The position numbers and the translations under genes were made by a program. The notes beneath the pieces were generated by a model. The model saw nothing but the letters and a program-made list of their open reading frames with translations, was not told the DNA's origin and made no database searches. From JANXVV01 sp038230975 (GTDB lineage: Bacteria; Planctomycetota; Phycisphaerae; Tepidisphaerales; Tepidisphaeraceae): a DNA stretch of 28,987 nt. Positions 6,308-14,508 of the stretch are shown piece after piece; position 1 is the stretch's first letter; every line of letters starts with the position of its first letter. Location of the stretch: assembly GCA_038230975.1 (NCBI GenBank), contig JBBRMF010000034.1:1-28987 (forward strand). Reading direction: 5' to 3'.

Positions 6308-7387
6308 ATGGCAGAAGATACTGGTGACAAAACCGAAGCCCCTACGCAGCGCCGGCGCGAAGAAGCCCGCGAGCAGGGGAATGTCGCGCGCAGCGTCGAT
6401 CTGACCGCCTCCGCCGTCCTCGTCGGTGGAATGGTTCTGTTGAACTGGTACGGCCAGAATATCTTCAGCGCGCTGTCCGGTGTGGTTCGCAAAATGCTCG
6501 GAGTCGCGTGGCTCGGCAGCGTTGATCCTCGTTCAGCCACCGATGGGGTGGTCGCGTCCATCTACACGGTTTGCGTGGCGATGGCGCCCTTGATGATCGG
6601 GATGATGCTGATCGCCGTCGTGATCAATATTGCTCAAGTGGGATTGCAACTCACGCCTGAAAAACTGCAACCGAACCTCGGCGCGCTCAATCCCCTCAAG
6701 GGCGCTGGACGCCTCTTTCAGGGGCAGGGATTGATGAAGCTGGTCATGGGCCTGCTGAAAATGGCGCTGGTGGGCGTGACCGCCTACTCCGCCATTCACG
6801 GCCGCATGAGCCTTATTCTGGGCGTGGAACGATTGGAGTTTTTGCAGATTTTCCAGGTCGGCGCCGAGATGGTCTACCGCATCGGATTACGCGTTGCCTT
6901 ACTGCTCTTTGTGTTGGCATTGTTCGACTACATCTGGCAGCGATATCAGCTCGAGAAGAGCCTGAAGATGTCGAAGCAGGAAGTTAAAGACGAAATGCGG
7001 CGGATGGACGGCGACCCGAAGCTCAAACAACGCCGCCGTCAAATTGCTCAACAGATGGCCCAGAAAAAACTGCAAAAAGATGTTCCCACTGCCGACGTCG
7101 TGATCACCAACCCGACCGAGTATGCGATCGCGTTGAAATATGACGAGAACGCCATGCACGCGCCGCGTGTGGTGGCCAAAGGACAAGGCGTGATTGCCAA
7201 GCGAATTCGCGAATTGGCGATCGCGGCCGGCGTGCCGATTCTTGAACGCAAACCGCTGGCCCGGGCGCTCTACAAAGTCGTTGAAGTGGGACAGGAAATC
7301 CCGGAAGAATTTTACGCCGCGATCGCGGAAATATTGGCGTATGTGTACGAACTGACCGGAAAGGTGCGACGCAAGCAGAGTGCTTGA
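6308..7387 (+). CDS. flhB: Flagellar export substrate-specificity switch protein FlhB
   Basis: FlhB controls the switch from rod/hook to filament export. The protein is 359 residues, the usual length is about 380, with four transmembrane segments in the first 210 residues. The N-terminus DKTEAPTQRRREEAREQGNV is the family hallmark. After the linker comes the autocleavage loop NPTE (N268-P269-T270-E271), with cleavage expected between N268 and P269. The cytoplasmic domain then follows (EYAIALKYDE, PRVVAKGQG). All key residues are present, so it should self-process. ATG 6308 has only weak Shine-Dalgarno complementarity. The 3' side carries family A copy 3 before flhA. Confidence 0.97.
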   Translation: MAEDTGDKTEAPTQRRREEAREQGNVARSVDLTASAVLVGGMVLLNWYGQNIFSALSGVVRKMLGVAWLGSVDPRSATDGVVASIYTVCVAMAPLMIGMMLIAVVINIAQVGLQLTPEKLQPNLGALNPLKGAGRLFQGQGLMKLVMGLLKMALVGVTAYSAIHGRMSLILGVERLEFLQIFQVGAEMVYRIGLRVALLLFVLALFDYIWQRYQLEKSLKMSKQEVKDEMRRMDGDPKLKQRRRQIAQQMAQKKLQKDVPTADVVITNPTEYAIALKYDENAMHAPRVVAKGQGVIAKRIRELAIAAGVPILERKPLARALYKVVEVGQEIPEEFYAAIAEILAYVYELTGKVRRKQSA

Positions 7388-7403
7388 GATGGAGATTTTT
7401 CAG

Positions 7404-7466
7404 GTGGCATGGGCGTCTCGCCCGTGCTTTTTTCTGAAGAAAACGCGGGCGAGACGCCCACGCCAC
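7404..7466. repeat. Dispersed palindromic element, family A copy 3
   Basis: The left arm GTGGCATGGGCGTCTCGCCC continues GTGC to 7427. The right arm ends GCGGGCGAGACGCCCACGCC then AC at 7466. It has a T-rich then A-rich loop and about 24 paired positions with few mismatches. It begins 17 bases after flhB and ends 58 bases before flhA. All three copies in the window lie just 3' of a gene in the same cluster. Confidence 0.88.
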
Positions 7467-7524
7467 CGGAAAGTTCCCAAGCTGTGTGCGGACCCTATGT
7501 GACGAAGGTTTTTGTTTTTTAATC

Positions 7525-9627
7525 ATGGCCGTCGCTGTTTCAAATCCTTTCTTCGCCAAGCTGCATGCCAATCGCGGAATGATCTTCCCGTTGGCGGTCA
7601 TCAGCTTGCTGATGGTCATCCTCGTACCGCTTCCACCGGCGGTGCTGGATTTCCTGCTGCTGTTCAACATGACGCTCAGTGTCATGGTGCTGGTGACGAC
7701 GATCTACGTTCAAAGCCCGTTGGAATTCTCAGTTTTTCCATCGCTGCTGCTGGCCACGACGATGGTGCGGCTGGTGCTCAACGCGGCTACCACGCGACTC
7801 ATCCTCACCGCGCACGGCAACACGCAAACGGCACTCTTCGCGGCCGGTCAGGTCGTGGAAACTTTCGCCGAGTTTGTCACGGGTGGATCGCTGGCGGTCG
7901 GCGTCATTATCTTCATCATCATCGTCGTCATTCAATTCGTGGTGATCACCAAGGGTGCTTCCCGAATCTCAGAAGTCGCGGCGCGGTTTACGCTCGATGC
8001 CATGCCCGGCAAGCAAATGGCGATTGACGCCGACTTAAACGCCGGGCTCATCAAGGAAGATGAAGCCCGCCGCCGTCGTCAGGAAGTGGCCCAGGAGGCG
8101 GATTTCTACGGGGCCATGGACGGTGCCAGCAAGTTCGTGCGCGGGGATGCGGTGGCAGCGATCGTCATCACGGTCGTGAATATCTTGGGCGGTCTTTACG
8201 TCGGCATGGTGGAAAACAATTGGCCGATCATGGATTGCCTTAAGCTGTACACGAAGCTCACGATCGGTGACGGGCTGGTCAGCCAGGTGCCGGCATTTGT
8301 AGTTTCGCTGGCCGCCGGTCTGATCGTCACCCGATCGAGCAGCAAGAGCAATCTTGGCGATGAAGTGATCGTGCAGGTGCTGGCCAAGCCAAAAGCCCTG
8401 ATCATTGCCGCAGCATTTCTCATGTTGATGTCGTTCACGAGCATGCCCAAACCTCCGCTGTTAATCATCGGTGGTTGCTGCGCCGGATTGGCATATACGT
8501 TAACTAAAAATGAGAAGCGCAAAGTGGACGACACCGCCCGCGACGATCGCGAAAAGGTGGCCAAGGAAAAGAAAGAGCCCGAGAAAGTTGAGAAACTGCT
8601 CGAACTCGACACGATGGAATTGGAAGTGGGTTACGGCCTGGTGCGGCTGGTGGACACGGCCAAGGGGGGTGATCTGCTCGATCGCATCAGCATGATTCGT
8701 CGGCAGATCGCGACGGATCTGGGCATCATCGTTCCGCCCATCCGCATTCGCGACAACATGCAGTTGGCGGCCAACGACTATGTCGTCAAGATCAAAGGTC
8801 AGAAGATCGGCAAGGGTGAAACCTTCCCCGAGCAGTTCCTGGCCATGGATAACGGCGCGACGAGCGGCCCGATCGTCGGCGCGACACAGACCACCGAACC
8901 CGCATTCGGTCTGCCGGCATTCTGGATCACCGAGCCGCAACGCGGACAGGCGGAACTGCTCAACTACACGGTAGTCGAAGCGACCAGTGTGCTGGCAACG
9001 CACCTGACGGAAATCATCAAATCGCATGCCTATGAATTGCTCACACGGCAGGAAGTGAAGAACCTGATCGACAATCTCAAAACGCGCATGCCGGCACTGG
9101 TCGAGGAAGTGATTCCAACGCTGATCAAACCGGGCGAGTTGCAAAAAGTCATGCAGAATCTGTTGCGCGAGCGGGTGCCGGTGCGCGATCTTGAAACCAT
9201 TATTGAAACGCTCGGTGATTTTGTCGGCCGTACGAAGGATCTGGATGTGCTGACGGAATACGTCCGCAACGCTTTGGCGCGCACGATCTGCAAACAAAAC
9301 GTGGATGAGCAGGACCGCATCTGGTGTCTCACGCTGGACCCGGCGCTGGAAGATTTGATCAACGGACACATCGAGCGGAACGAGCGCGGGATGACCAACA
9401 CCATGCCGCCGCAGACGGTGCAGCAGATCGTGCAGAGGATCGCGAATAAAGCACAGGAACTGACGCAGAGCGGTCGTCCGGCGGTGGTACTATGTAACCC
9501 GGCGGTGCGGCAGGCGCTGCGACGAATGCTCGAATCCGGCCTGCCCCATGTGGCAGTGATGGCGTTCAATGAAATCGTGCAGGAAGTAACGGTAGAGGCC
9601 GTGGCGATGGTTGGAATGAATGATTGA
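7525..9627 (+). CDS. flhA: Flagellar export gate/docking protein FlhA
   Basis: FlhA forms the nonameric export ring; its cytoplasmic domain binds chaperone-substrate complexes. The 700-residue product is full length. About eight transmembrane helices occupy the first 330 residues. The cytoplasmic FHIPEP signature region RISEVAARFTLDAMPGKQMA followed by IDADLNAG is intact. The C-terminal domain starts near LELDTMELEVGYGLVRLVD. ATG 7525 gives the normal N-terminus (MAVAVSNPFFAKLHANRGMI); the frame continues upstream only into the leader. The closest purine-rich stretch (GAAGG, about 7503-7507) is farther than optimal, so initiation may be weakly SD-dependent. FlhF follows after 64 bases. Confidence 0.97.
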   Translation: MAVAVSNPFFAKLHANRGMIFPLAVISLLMVILVPLPPAVLDFLLLFNMTLSVMVLVTTIYVQSPLEFSVFPSLLLATTMVRLVLNAATTRLILTAHGNTQTALFAAGQVVETFAEFVTGGSLAVGVIIFIIIVVIQFVVITKGASRISEVAARFTLDAMPGKQMAIDADLNAGLIKEDEARRRRQEVAQEADFYGAMDGASKFVRGDAVAAIVITVVNILGGLYVGMVENNWPIMDCLKLYTKLTIGDGLVSQVPAFVVSLAAGLIVTRSSSKSNLGDEVIVQVLAKPKALIIAAAFLMLMSFTSMPKPPLLIIGGCCAGLAYTLTKNEKRKVDDTARDDREKVAKEKKEPEKVEKLLELDTMELEVGYGLVRLVDTAKGGDLLDRISMIRRQIATDLGIIVPPIRIRDNMQLAANDYVVKIKGQKIGKGETFPEQFLAMDNGATSGPIVGATQTTEPAFGLPAFWITEPQRGQAELLNYTVVEATSVLATHLTEIIKSHAYELLTRQEVKNLIDNLKTRMPALVEEVIPTLIKPGELQKVMQNLLRERVPVRDLETIIETLGDFVGRTKDLDVLTEYVRNALARTICKQNVDEQDRIWCLTLDPALEDLINGHIERNERGMTNTMPPQTVQQIVQRIANKAQELTQSGRPAVVLCNPAVRQALRRMLESGLPHVAVMAFNEIVQEVTVEAVAMVGMND

Positions 9628-9691
9628 CTGCCGATTACGTGGGTGATCGGCGACGAGTGAATGGATTGCGTTGTTCGACGGGAAGTGTCTC

Positions 9692-10945
9692 ATGCAGTTA
9701 AAGACGTTCTCAGCAGCGACCATGGCCGAGGCCCTGGTTCAGGTGAAGAGCGAGATGGGTGGCGATGCCGTCATTCTACATACGCGGACGTATCAACGTC
9801 GGCGATGGTTGGGATTACGGCGTGTGGAAGTCGTCGAGATTACCGCAGGCAACGGACTAAATTTGCCGCGCGGTGGCCGGCCGCGCCAACGTCCGGTGGC
9901 GCAACCCTCCGCTCCGTTACAGAAAATGGTTCCCGGTCGAAGTTCAGGCCAGGGGACGCTGGCGGCGTTGGCGGCTTCGAGAACCTCGCAGTCGGACGAG
10001 CGTCAGCCGAATGAACACTCGCGGCAGTTCATGGAAACGCCGGCCGTCAATTCAGCAGTGATGCTCAATCTCACGCAGGAGATGACGGCTCTCAAAACGA
10101 TGGTGCATGATCTGGTCACGCAGAGTCACATGACGCAGGCGCCGAATGTGCCGGAAGATCTGTTTGACTATTACCTGCAAATGGTTCAGAGCCAGGTGGC
10201 GGGTGAAATCGCGTCGGAGATTCTCAGGACGCTGCGAAACAATCACCGGCCGGATCAGCTGAAGAACCAGCAGTTCGTCCACGAAAAAATCACGGAGCAG
10301 CTTGAAAAGATGTTGCCGGTCAGCGGGCCGATTGTCCGTAAGAAAACCGTCGGCCCGCATGTCGTGGCATTGATCGGTCCCACGGGTGTGGGGAAGACGA
10401 CGACGATCGCGAAGCTTGCCGCCAATCTGAAACTTCGCGAGAACCACACGGTGGGTTTGATCACGATTGACACCTTCCGAATCGCGGCGGTGGACCAACT
10501 CAAAAAATATGCGGACATCCTCGATATCCCGCTGAAAGTCGTTTCATCTCCCGATGAATTGCGCGAGGCGGTTGAAGCGATGAACGACCGGGAGTTTATT
10601 CTGATCGACACGGCCGGTCGCAGCCCTTCCGATACGCTGAAGCTTCAGGAACTGCGGAACTTTATCACCGTGGCCGGGCCGGATGAAGTACATCTGGTGC
10701 TCTCCAGCACGGCCAGCCAGGAATGTATCGAGTCGGCCATCGCTCGCTTCGGACAAGTGCGGGTCGACAAAATTCTGTTCACCAAGCTGGATGAAGCGGT
10801 GCATGTCGGGGTGGTTTTGAATGTGGCCCGCAAGGTGAACAAGGCCTTAAGTTACGTCACGACCGGGCAGGATGTTCCGGACGATATCGAAGTGGGTAAG
10901 GGCCGCCGTTTGGCTCAGTTGATCCTGACGGGGAGCAATATATGA
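9692..10945 (+). CDS. flhF: Flagellar biosynthesis SRP-type GTPase FlhF
   Basis: FlhF is the third SRP GTPase; it sets the site of flagellum assembly. The product is 417 residues. The N-terminal basic B domain starts MQLKTFSAATMAEALVQVK with an arginine-rich stretch near 36-44. The N domain is at about 150-215 and the G domain starts near 222. G motifs are intact: GPTGVGKTT (229-237), DTFRIAA (260-266), DTAGR (306-310) and TKLDE (364-368). ATG 9692 is preceded by GGGAAG at suitable distance; in-frame codons just upstream do not resemble the family. The end overlaps flhG by ATGA (10942-10945), so the two partners are translationally coupled. Confidence 0.96.
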   Translation: MQLKTFSAATMAEALVQVKSEMGGDAVILHTRTYQRRRWLGLRRVEVVEITAGNGLNLPRGGRPRQRPVAQPSAPLQKMVPGRSSGQGTLAALAASRTSQSDERQPNEHSRQFMETPAVNSAVMLNLTQEMTALKTMVHDLVTQSHMTQAPNVPEDLFDYYLQMVQSQVAGEIASEILRTLRNNHRPDQLKNQQFVHEKITEQLEKMLPVSGPIVRKKTVGPHVVALIGPTGVGKTTTIAKLAANLKLRENHTVGLITIDTFRIAAVDQLKKYADILDIPLKVVSSPDELREAVEAMNDREFILIDTAGRSPSDTLKLQELRNFITVAGPDEVHLVLSSTASQECIESAIARFGQVRVDKILFTKLDEAVHVGVVLNVARKVNKALSYVTTGQDVPDDIEVGKGRRLAQLILTGSNI

Positions 10946-11865
10946 GTGCCATCATCAATCCAAGAACCATTTCTCTGACTGCTTCGTCTCCATCGGCTGG
11001 CTCGTCCGCATCGGGCGTGGTGGATCAGGCGGCTCAGCTTCGTTCGCTTATGAAAGCCCGGGCCCGCGCCACGGTGATTGCCATCACCAGCGGCAAAGGT
11101 GGGGTCGGCAAAAGCAATATCGCGGTGAATCTCGCCGTGACGTTTGCCGCTGCCGGCAAGGAAGTCGTGCTGCTTGATGCTGATCTGGGGCTGGCGAATG
11201 CGGACGTGCTGTGCAACATGGATCTACCGTTCAATCTGTCGCACGTCATCGCGCGCAAGAAAGAAGTGCGTGAGGTCTTGTACAAAGCGCCAGGTGGCTT
11301 CCGACTCATCGGCGGGGCTTCGGGGCTGGCACGGATGGCCGATCTCACGGAGTTTGATCGGCAACGGTTGGTCAGTTCGCTCGTTGAGTTGGAAAAGAAC
11401 GCGGACATCATTTTGATCGATACCGGTGCGGGTATCAGCCCGAATGTTCTCTCCTTCACCCGGGCGGCGGATGATGTGCTGGTGGTCACCACACCGGAGC
11501 CGACGGCCATCACCGATGCGTACGCGATGGTCAAAGTCATCAGCAAGGACAATCAGCCTCGTCGCGTGAGCCTGCTGGTCAATCAGGCCCGCAATGCCAC
11601 GGAGGCCGCGCAAGTGTACGAGCGAATTGCCACGGTCGCGAAAAAGTTTTTGAACCTGAATGTGCTGGATGCCGGGCATGTGCTCAGTGACAGCGAGGTG
11701 CCCACGGCCGTGCGCAAGCGAACACCGTTCGTGATCGGCTCGCCCCGATGCCATGCGACCTATGGTGTATCGCAATTGGCGATGCGGCTGGCGCAGGGTG
11801 TTTCCGTGCAGCCTGACAGCGGTGGGTTTTTTAACCGGATGAGCCGGTGGTTCTTTAAAGGCTAA
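10942..11865 (+). CDS. flhG: MinD-like ATPase FlhG (FleN/YlxH), flagellar number regulator
   Basis: FlhG is a MinD-family ATPase that limits flagellar number and stimulates FlhF GTPase activity. The deviant Walker A SGKGGVGKS is at about 50-58. Further motifs are VVLLDADLGLANADVLC and IILIDTGAGISPNVLSF. Upstream of the ATPase, DQAAQLRSL (28-36) matches the DQAxxLR activation motif by which FlhG homologues act on FlhF. The C-terminus lacks a clear long amphipathic MinD helix but ends FFNRMSRWFFKG, which could contact membrane. The start overlaps flhF (ATGA). The 307 residues are normal for the family. Confidence 0.95.
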   Translation: MSAIINPRTISLTASSPSAGSSASGVVDQAAQLRSLMKARARATVIAITSGKGGVGKSNIAVNLAVTFAAAGKEVVLLDADLGLANADVLCNMDLPFNLSHVIARKKEVREVLYKAPGGFRLIGGASGLARMADLTEFDRQRLVSSLVELEKNADIILIDTGAGISPNVLSFTRAADDVLVVTTPEPTAITDAYAMVKVISKDNQPRRVSLLVNQARNATEAAQVYERIATVAKKFLNLNVLDAGHVLSDSEVPTAVRKRTPFVIGSPRCHATYGVSQLAMRLAQGVSVQPDSGGFFNRMSRWFFKG

Positions 11866-11994
11866 AAACGAAGGGCTTGACAGAACCCCTAAGTATATAG
11901 AGAGACCTTGTGTGGATCATGACGCACAACGTGGCCGTGAAGGAGAACCGGGACACTATTCATTTAGTGATTTTTTCGTTGTTGAGGATTTACG

Positions 11995-12237
11995 ATGACT
12001 CGCAAAATTGCCGCATCCTCCGCACTGCTGGTGTTTGGGATCTCTATTTTATTGGGCCTGCGCGCGGAGAATACGTTTGGCACGACTTTGTCGCGAGCAC
12101 TGATGGCGATGGGGGCGACATTTGTAATCGGACTCGTGGTCGGCGCGATGGCGGACAAGATGATGGCCGAAAACTTGAGCCTCGTCGAAAAAAAAATAAA
12201 AAATTCTGAAATGAAAACCGGCGCAGAAGACCGATAA
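11995..12237 (+). CDS. Small two-helix membrane protein in the flagellar cluster
   Basis: This 80-residue protein belongs to no family I can name. It has a hydrophobic segment at about 7-22 (ASSALLVFGISILLG) and a second at about 36-52 (ALMAMGATFVIGLVVGAMA). A charged tail ends in Lys/Glu-rich sequence (about 63-80). The start ATG 11995 is preceded by TGAGGATTT, a good ribosome binding site. It lies between flhG and the sigma factor gene on the same strand, with 129 and 79 bases on either side. The location suggests a flagellum-related role; this is inference only. Confidence 0.75.
   Translation: MTRKIAASSALLVFGISILLGLRAENTFGTTLSRALMAMGATFVIGLVVGAMADKMMAENLSLVEKKIKNSEMKTGAEDR
12211..12237 (+). 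promoter_or_regulatory. Weak candidate sigma-28 promoter upstream of fliA
   Basis: ACCGATAA (12230-12237) matches seven of eight bases of the sigma-28 minus-10 consensus GCCGATAA and lies 79 bases before the sigma factor gene. The minus-35 is poor: ATGA at ideal spacing, or TGAA one base closer. The minus-10 bases also encode the end of the small gene, so coincidence is quite possible. Confidence 0.15.
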
Positions 12238-12316
12238 ACGAAAGTGCGTTGGTACGCGTCTAAAGGCTGTGACTGAATCGAAGGAAGCATCTAAACCCTA
12301 AGGATCGGGAGAACCC

Positions 12317-13117
12317 ATGTCGAAAGCTGTAACGAAAACCGGCAAGCGGGATATCCAGGACGTCTGGGCGGAATACAAGCAGAACAAGACCGAACCATTG
12401 CGCAACGCGCTGATGGTGAACTATCTCCATCTTGTCCGCTACAACGCCGAGCGCATACACGTAAAGCTGCCGGATGAAGTAGAGTTGGACGATCTGATGT
12501 CCGCCGGGGTGTTTGGTTTGATGGATGCCATCAACGCCTTTGACATTGCCCGCGGCGTGAAGTTCGAAACCTACTGCGCCCCGCGTATTCGCGGTGCCAT
12601 TCTTGATGAACTGCGCTCGATGGACTGGGTGCCGCGCCTGGTGCGATCGCGTGCTCACAAATTGGAAGGCGCCACCAAGCAACTGGAAGTGGAGTTCGGC
12701 CGCTCACCGACCAAAGAAGAAGTCGCCAAGCGATTGCATGTCTCGATGGCTGAGTTCGACAAGATGGACAAAGATGCCCGCGCCGTTGGCGTAGTGTCGC
12801 TCAGCCGCAAGTGGTTTGAAACCGATAGCAATAAAGACGTCCGCGAGATCGACGTTCTGGAAGACAAGCGCGGCAGCGATCCGGTCCGCGAAATTCAGCG
12901 CAAAGATCTGAAGGAACTCATCACCAAAGGGCTGACCCGCGCTGAACGCCTTATCATCATTCTGTATTACTTTGAAGAGATGACGATGAAAGAAATTGGG
13001 TCGACGCTCGATCTTTCCGAGAGCCGTGTGAGCCAGATGCATAGCAGTATCCTGGCCCGATTGAAGGCGCAGATGGCGGATCGTCGGAAGGAATTCCAGC
13101 AGGCAACGGCGGTGTGA
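12317..13117 (+). CDS. fliA: Flagellar sigma factor FliA/WhiG family (sigma-28)
   Basis: This is an alternative sigma factor for late flagellar and motility genes. The 266-residue product has region 2 (about 28-110) with DDLMSAGVFGLMDAINAFD, FETYCAPRIRGAILDELRS and MDWVPRLVRSRAHKLE. Region 3 contains FGRSPTKEEVAKRLHVS. Region 4 (about 205-255) has LTRAERLIIILYYFEEMT, then a helix-turn-helix including IGSTLDLSESRVSQMHSS. The sequence SMDWVPRLVRS is typical of the FliA/WhiG group. ATG 12317 follows GGGAG at good spacing. As the last gene of the cluster it could feed back on the cluster's own promoter. No anti-sigma factor flgM is in the window. Confidence 0.95.
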   Translation: MSKAVTKTGKRDIQDVWAEYKQNKTEPLRNALMVNYLHLVRYNAERIHVKLPDEVELDDLMSAGVFGLMDAINAFDIARGVKFETYCAPRIRGAILDELRSMDWVPRLVRSRAHKLEGATKQLEVEFGRSPTKEEVAKRLHVSMAEFDKMDKDARAVGVVSLSRKWFETDSNKDVREIDVLEDKRGSDPVREIQRKDLKELITKGLTRAERLIIILYYFEEMTMKEIGSTLDLSESRVSQMHSSILARLKAQMADRRKEFQQATAV

Positions 13118-13143
13118 TTTGCGCGAGGATGCGCAAATTTTCA
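13118..13143 (+). terminator. Probable rho-independent terminator after fliA
   Basis: TTTGCGC-GAGGAT-GCGCAAA forms a seven-pair stem with a six-base loop directly after the fliA stop. It is followed by a short T-rich run (TTTTCAT). The stem is short, so termination strength is uncertain. Confidence 0.5.
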
Positions 13144-13212
13144 TATAGCCCGGCGTTTCCGCCAGTTCTTCCGGGCCGGCCTCAAAAAACCGGCGTAAAC
13201 GCCGGGCTATAT
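13143..13212. repeat. Palindromic element between convergent fliA and glycosyltransferase genes
   Basis: ATATAGCCCGGCGTTT (13143-13158) and AAACGCCGGGCTATAT (13197-13212) are perfect 16-base complements around a 38-base loop containing further complementarity (CCGCC.. and ..CCGGCG). It lies between convergent genes and may terminate transcription from both sides, or be a mobile REP-like element. Only one copy was seen here. Confidence 0.75.
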
Positions 13213-13254
13213 TGAAGCGGGCGACGGCGTTGAACTAAAGGATCGGTTCGGGAA

Positions 13255-14508
13255 TTAGCCTTGAATCGCATTCTCCACCAGTTCCGCAGCCTCATTGGCA
13301 CCACCGCGCTTTTCGATGGCGGTTTTTAGTCGGCGGGCGTTGTTGGCATACGATTGTTCTCGCAAGACTCTTTGGATGGCGTCTTTCAATCGTTGGGTGT
13401 TGAGCTTTTTACTGGGGATGAATTCACCGGACCCACTCCACCTAATTCTCGCGGCGACCCCCGGCTGATCGTTCGTAATCGGGATGGCCACCATCGGCAC
13501 GCCGTGCGAGAGGGATTCGAGCGCAGTGTTCAGACCCGCGTGCGTGATGCATAGCGTCGCGCGGCGGATGAGTTCAAGCTGAGGGGCGAATTCGACGGCG
13601 ATCGGATTTCCGGCCAATTTGCCGAGCGATTCGGGCTTTCCGCCGCCACCGAGCGATATCACCAGTTGCGCGTCAAGCCCTTCGCAAGCGGAGGCGATGC
13701 ACGAAAACATTTCCTGCTGCCGATTTTGCAGCGTGCCCATTGAAGCGTAGATGAGTGGCTTTCCGGTCAATTGCTCGAAGGGGAAATGAACGCTCTCGCG
13801 TACATTGGCATCGACCATCGGCCCGACGTATCGCAGATTTGGGGGTGGAGCAACGCGAGGAAAATCGAACTCTGCGATCTGTTGACTGATGCGCAAAAGG
13901 TTCGACCCGATTATTTCTTCGGGGCCATGCGGTTTTTGGCCGGACAGAACGCGCTGCTCGTTCACTGCGTTGCGGAGCGGACGGCTGATGCGTTTGAAGA
14001 ACCGGTATGTGAATTGATTGCGCAGCCGCGCGATCAAGTTGTCGCGATATGACCAGGTGGTGAAGAACGGCGGAACTCGATCTTCCGGGTGGATGACCAG
14101 CGCGTTGCTGAACGTGACGAACGGCACGCCGAGTTGCTCGGCGACAGAAGCGCCTTCCCAGGTGGTTTCATCGATCAGCAAGGCTTCAACATGATCTTCG
14201 CGAGCGAGCTTCGGCACATCGCGGATGCAGACGGCCATGCGCCGGGCGAAAAGATCGATCGTAAATTGCAGGGCCTTCATCCCGGAAAGCGTGGCAAGGG
14301 TGGCCAGTTCACTTTTAATTTTTTCAATGGGGAATTCTTTTTCACCGAACGCGCGGAAATGAAAGCCGGCGGCCTCAATTTTCGTTTTGGAGATCAGGCG
14401 TTGGTAGAACGTGACTTGATGCCCGCGACTTTGCAGAGCGCGGGCGAGGGCCATCATCGGGTTGAGATGGCCGGAGAGTTCCGGGCAGATGATACCGAAT
14501 CGAATCAT
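13255..14508 (-). CDS. Family 1 glycosyltransferase (UGT/MGT, CrtX-like)
   Basis: This is a GT-B fold enzyme of the UGT/macrolide/zeaxanthin glucosyltransferase group. It would transfer a sugar from a nucleotide-sugar to a small hydrophobic acceptor. The 417-residue product starts MIRFGIICPELSGHLNP, with the likely catalytic His at position 14. The donor-site region has VEFAPQLELIRRA, then HAGLNTALESLSHGVPMVAI (323-342) and TNDQPGVAARI, all typical of family 1. No signal peptide or membrane helix is seen. The start ATG follows the upstream gene's TAA directly, so it is translated from the same message. Acceptor is unknown. Carotenoid or glycolipid glycosylation is possible, but no carotenoid genes are nearby. 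Confidence 0.88.
   Translation of the reverse strand: MIRFGIICPELSGHLNPMMALARALQSRGHQVTFYQRLISKTKIEAAGFHFRAFGEKEFPIEKIKSELATLATLSGMKALQFTIDLFARRMAVCIRDVPKLAREDHVEALLIDETTWEGASVAEQLGVPFVTFSNALVIHPEDRVPPFFTTWSYRDNLIARLRNQFTYRFFKRISRPLRNAVNEQRVLSGQKPHGPEEIIGSNLLRISQQIAEFDFPRVAPPPNLRYVGPMVDANVRESVHFPFEQLTGKPLIYASMGTLQNRQQEMFSCIASACEGLDAQLVISLGGGGKPESLGKLAGNPIAVEFAPQLELIRRATLCITHAGLNTALESLSHGVPMVAIPITNDQPGVAARIRWSGSGEFIPSKKLNTQRLKDAIQRVLREQSYANNARRLKTAIEKRGGANEAAELVENAIQG

Noticed and set aside
8500..9369. 289-codon open frame opposite flhA
   Set aside because: It lies fully inside the conserved FlhA cytoplasmic domain and its translation has no recognisable domain.
11877..11901. TTGACA followed by TATAGA downstream of flhG, considered as a promoter for the small membrane protein
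   Set aside because: The spacer is only 13 bases, too short for a housekeeping promoter, and no other matching minus-10 lies at 16-18 bases.
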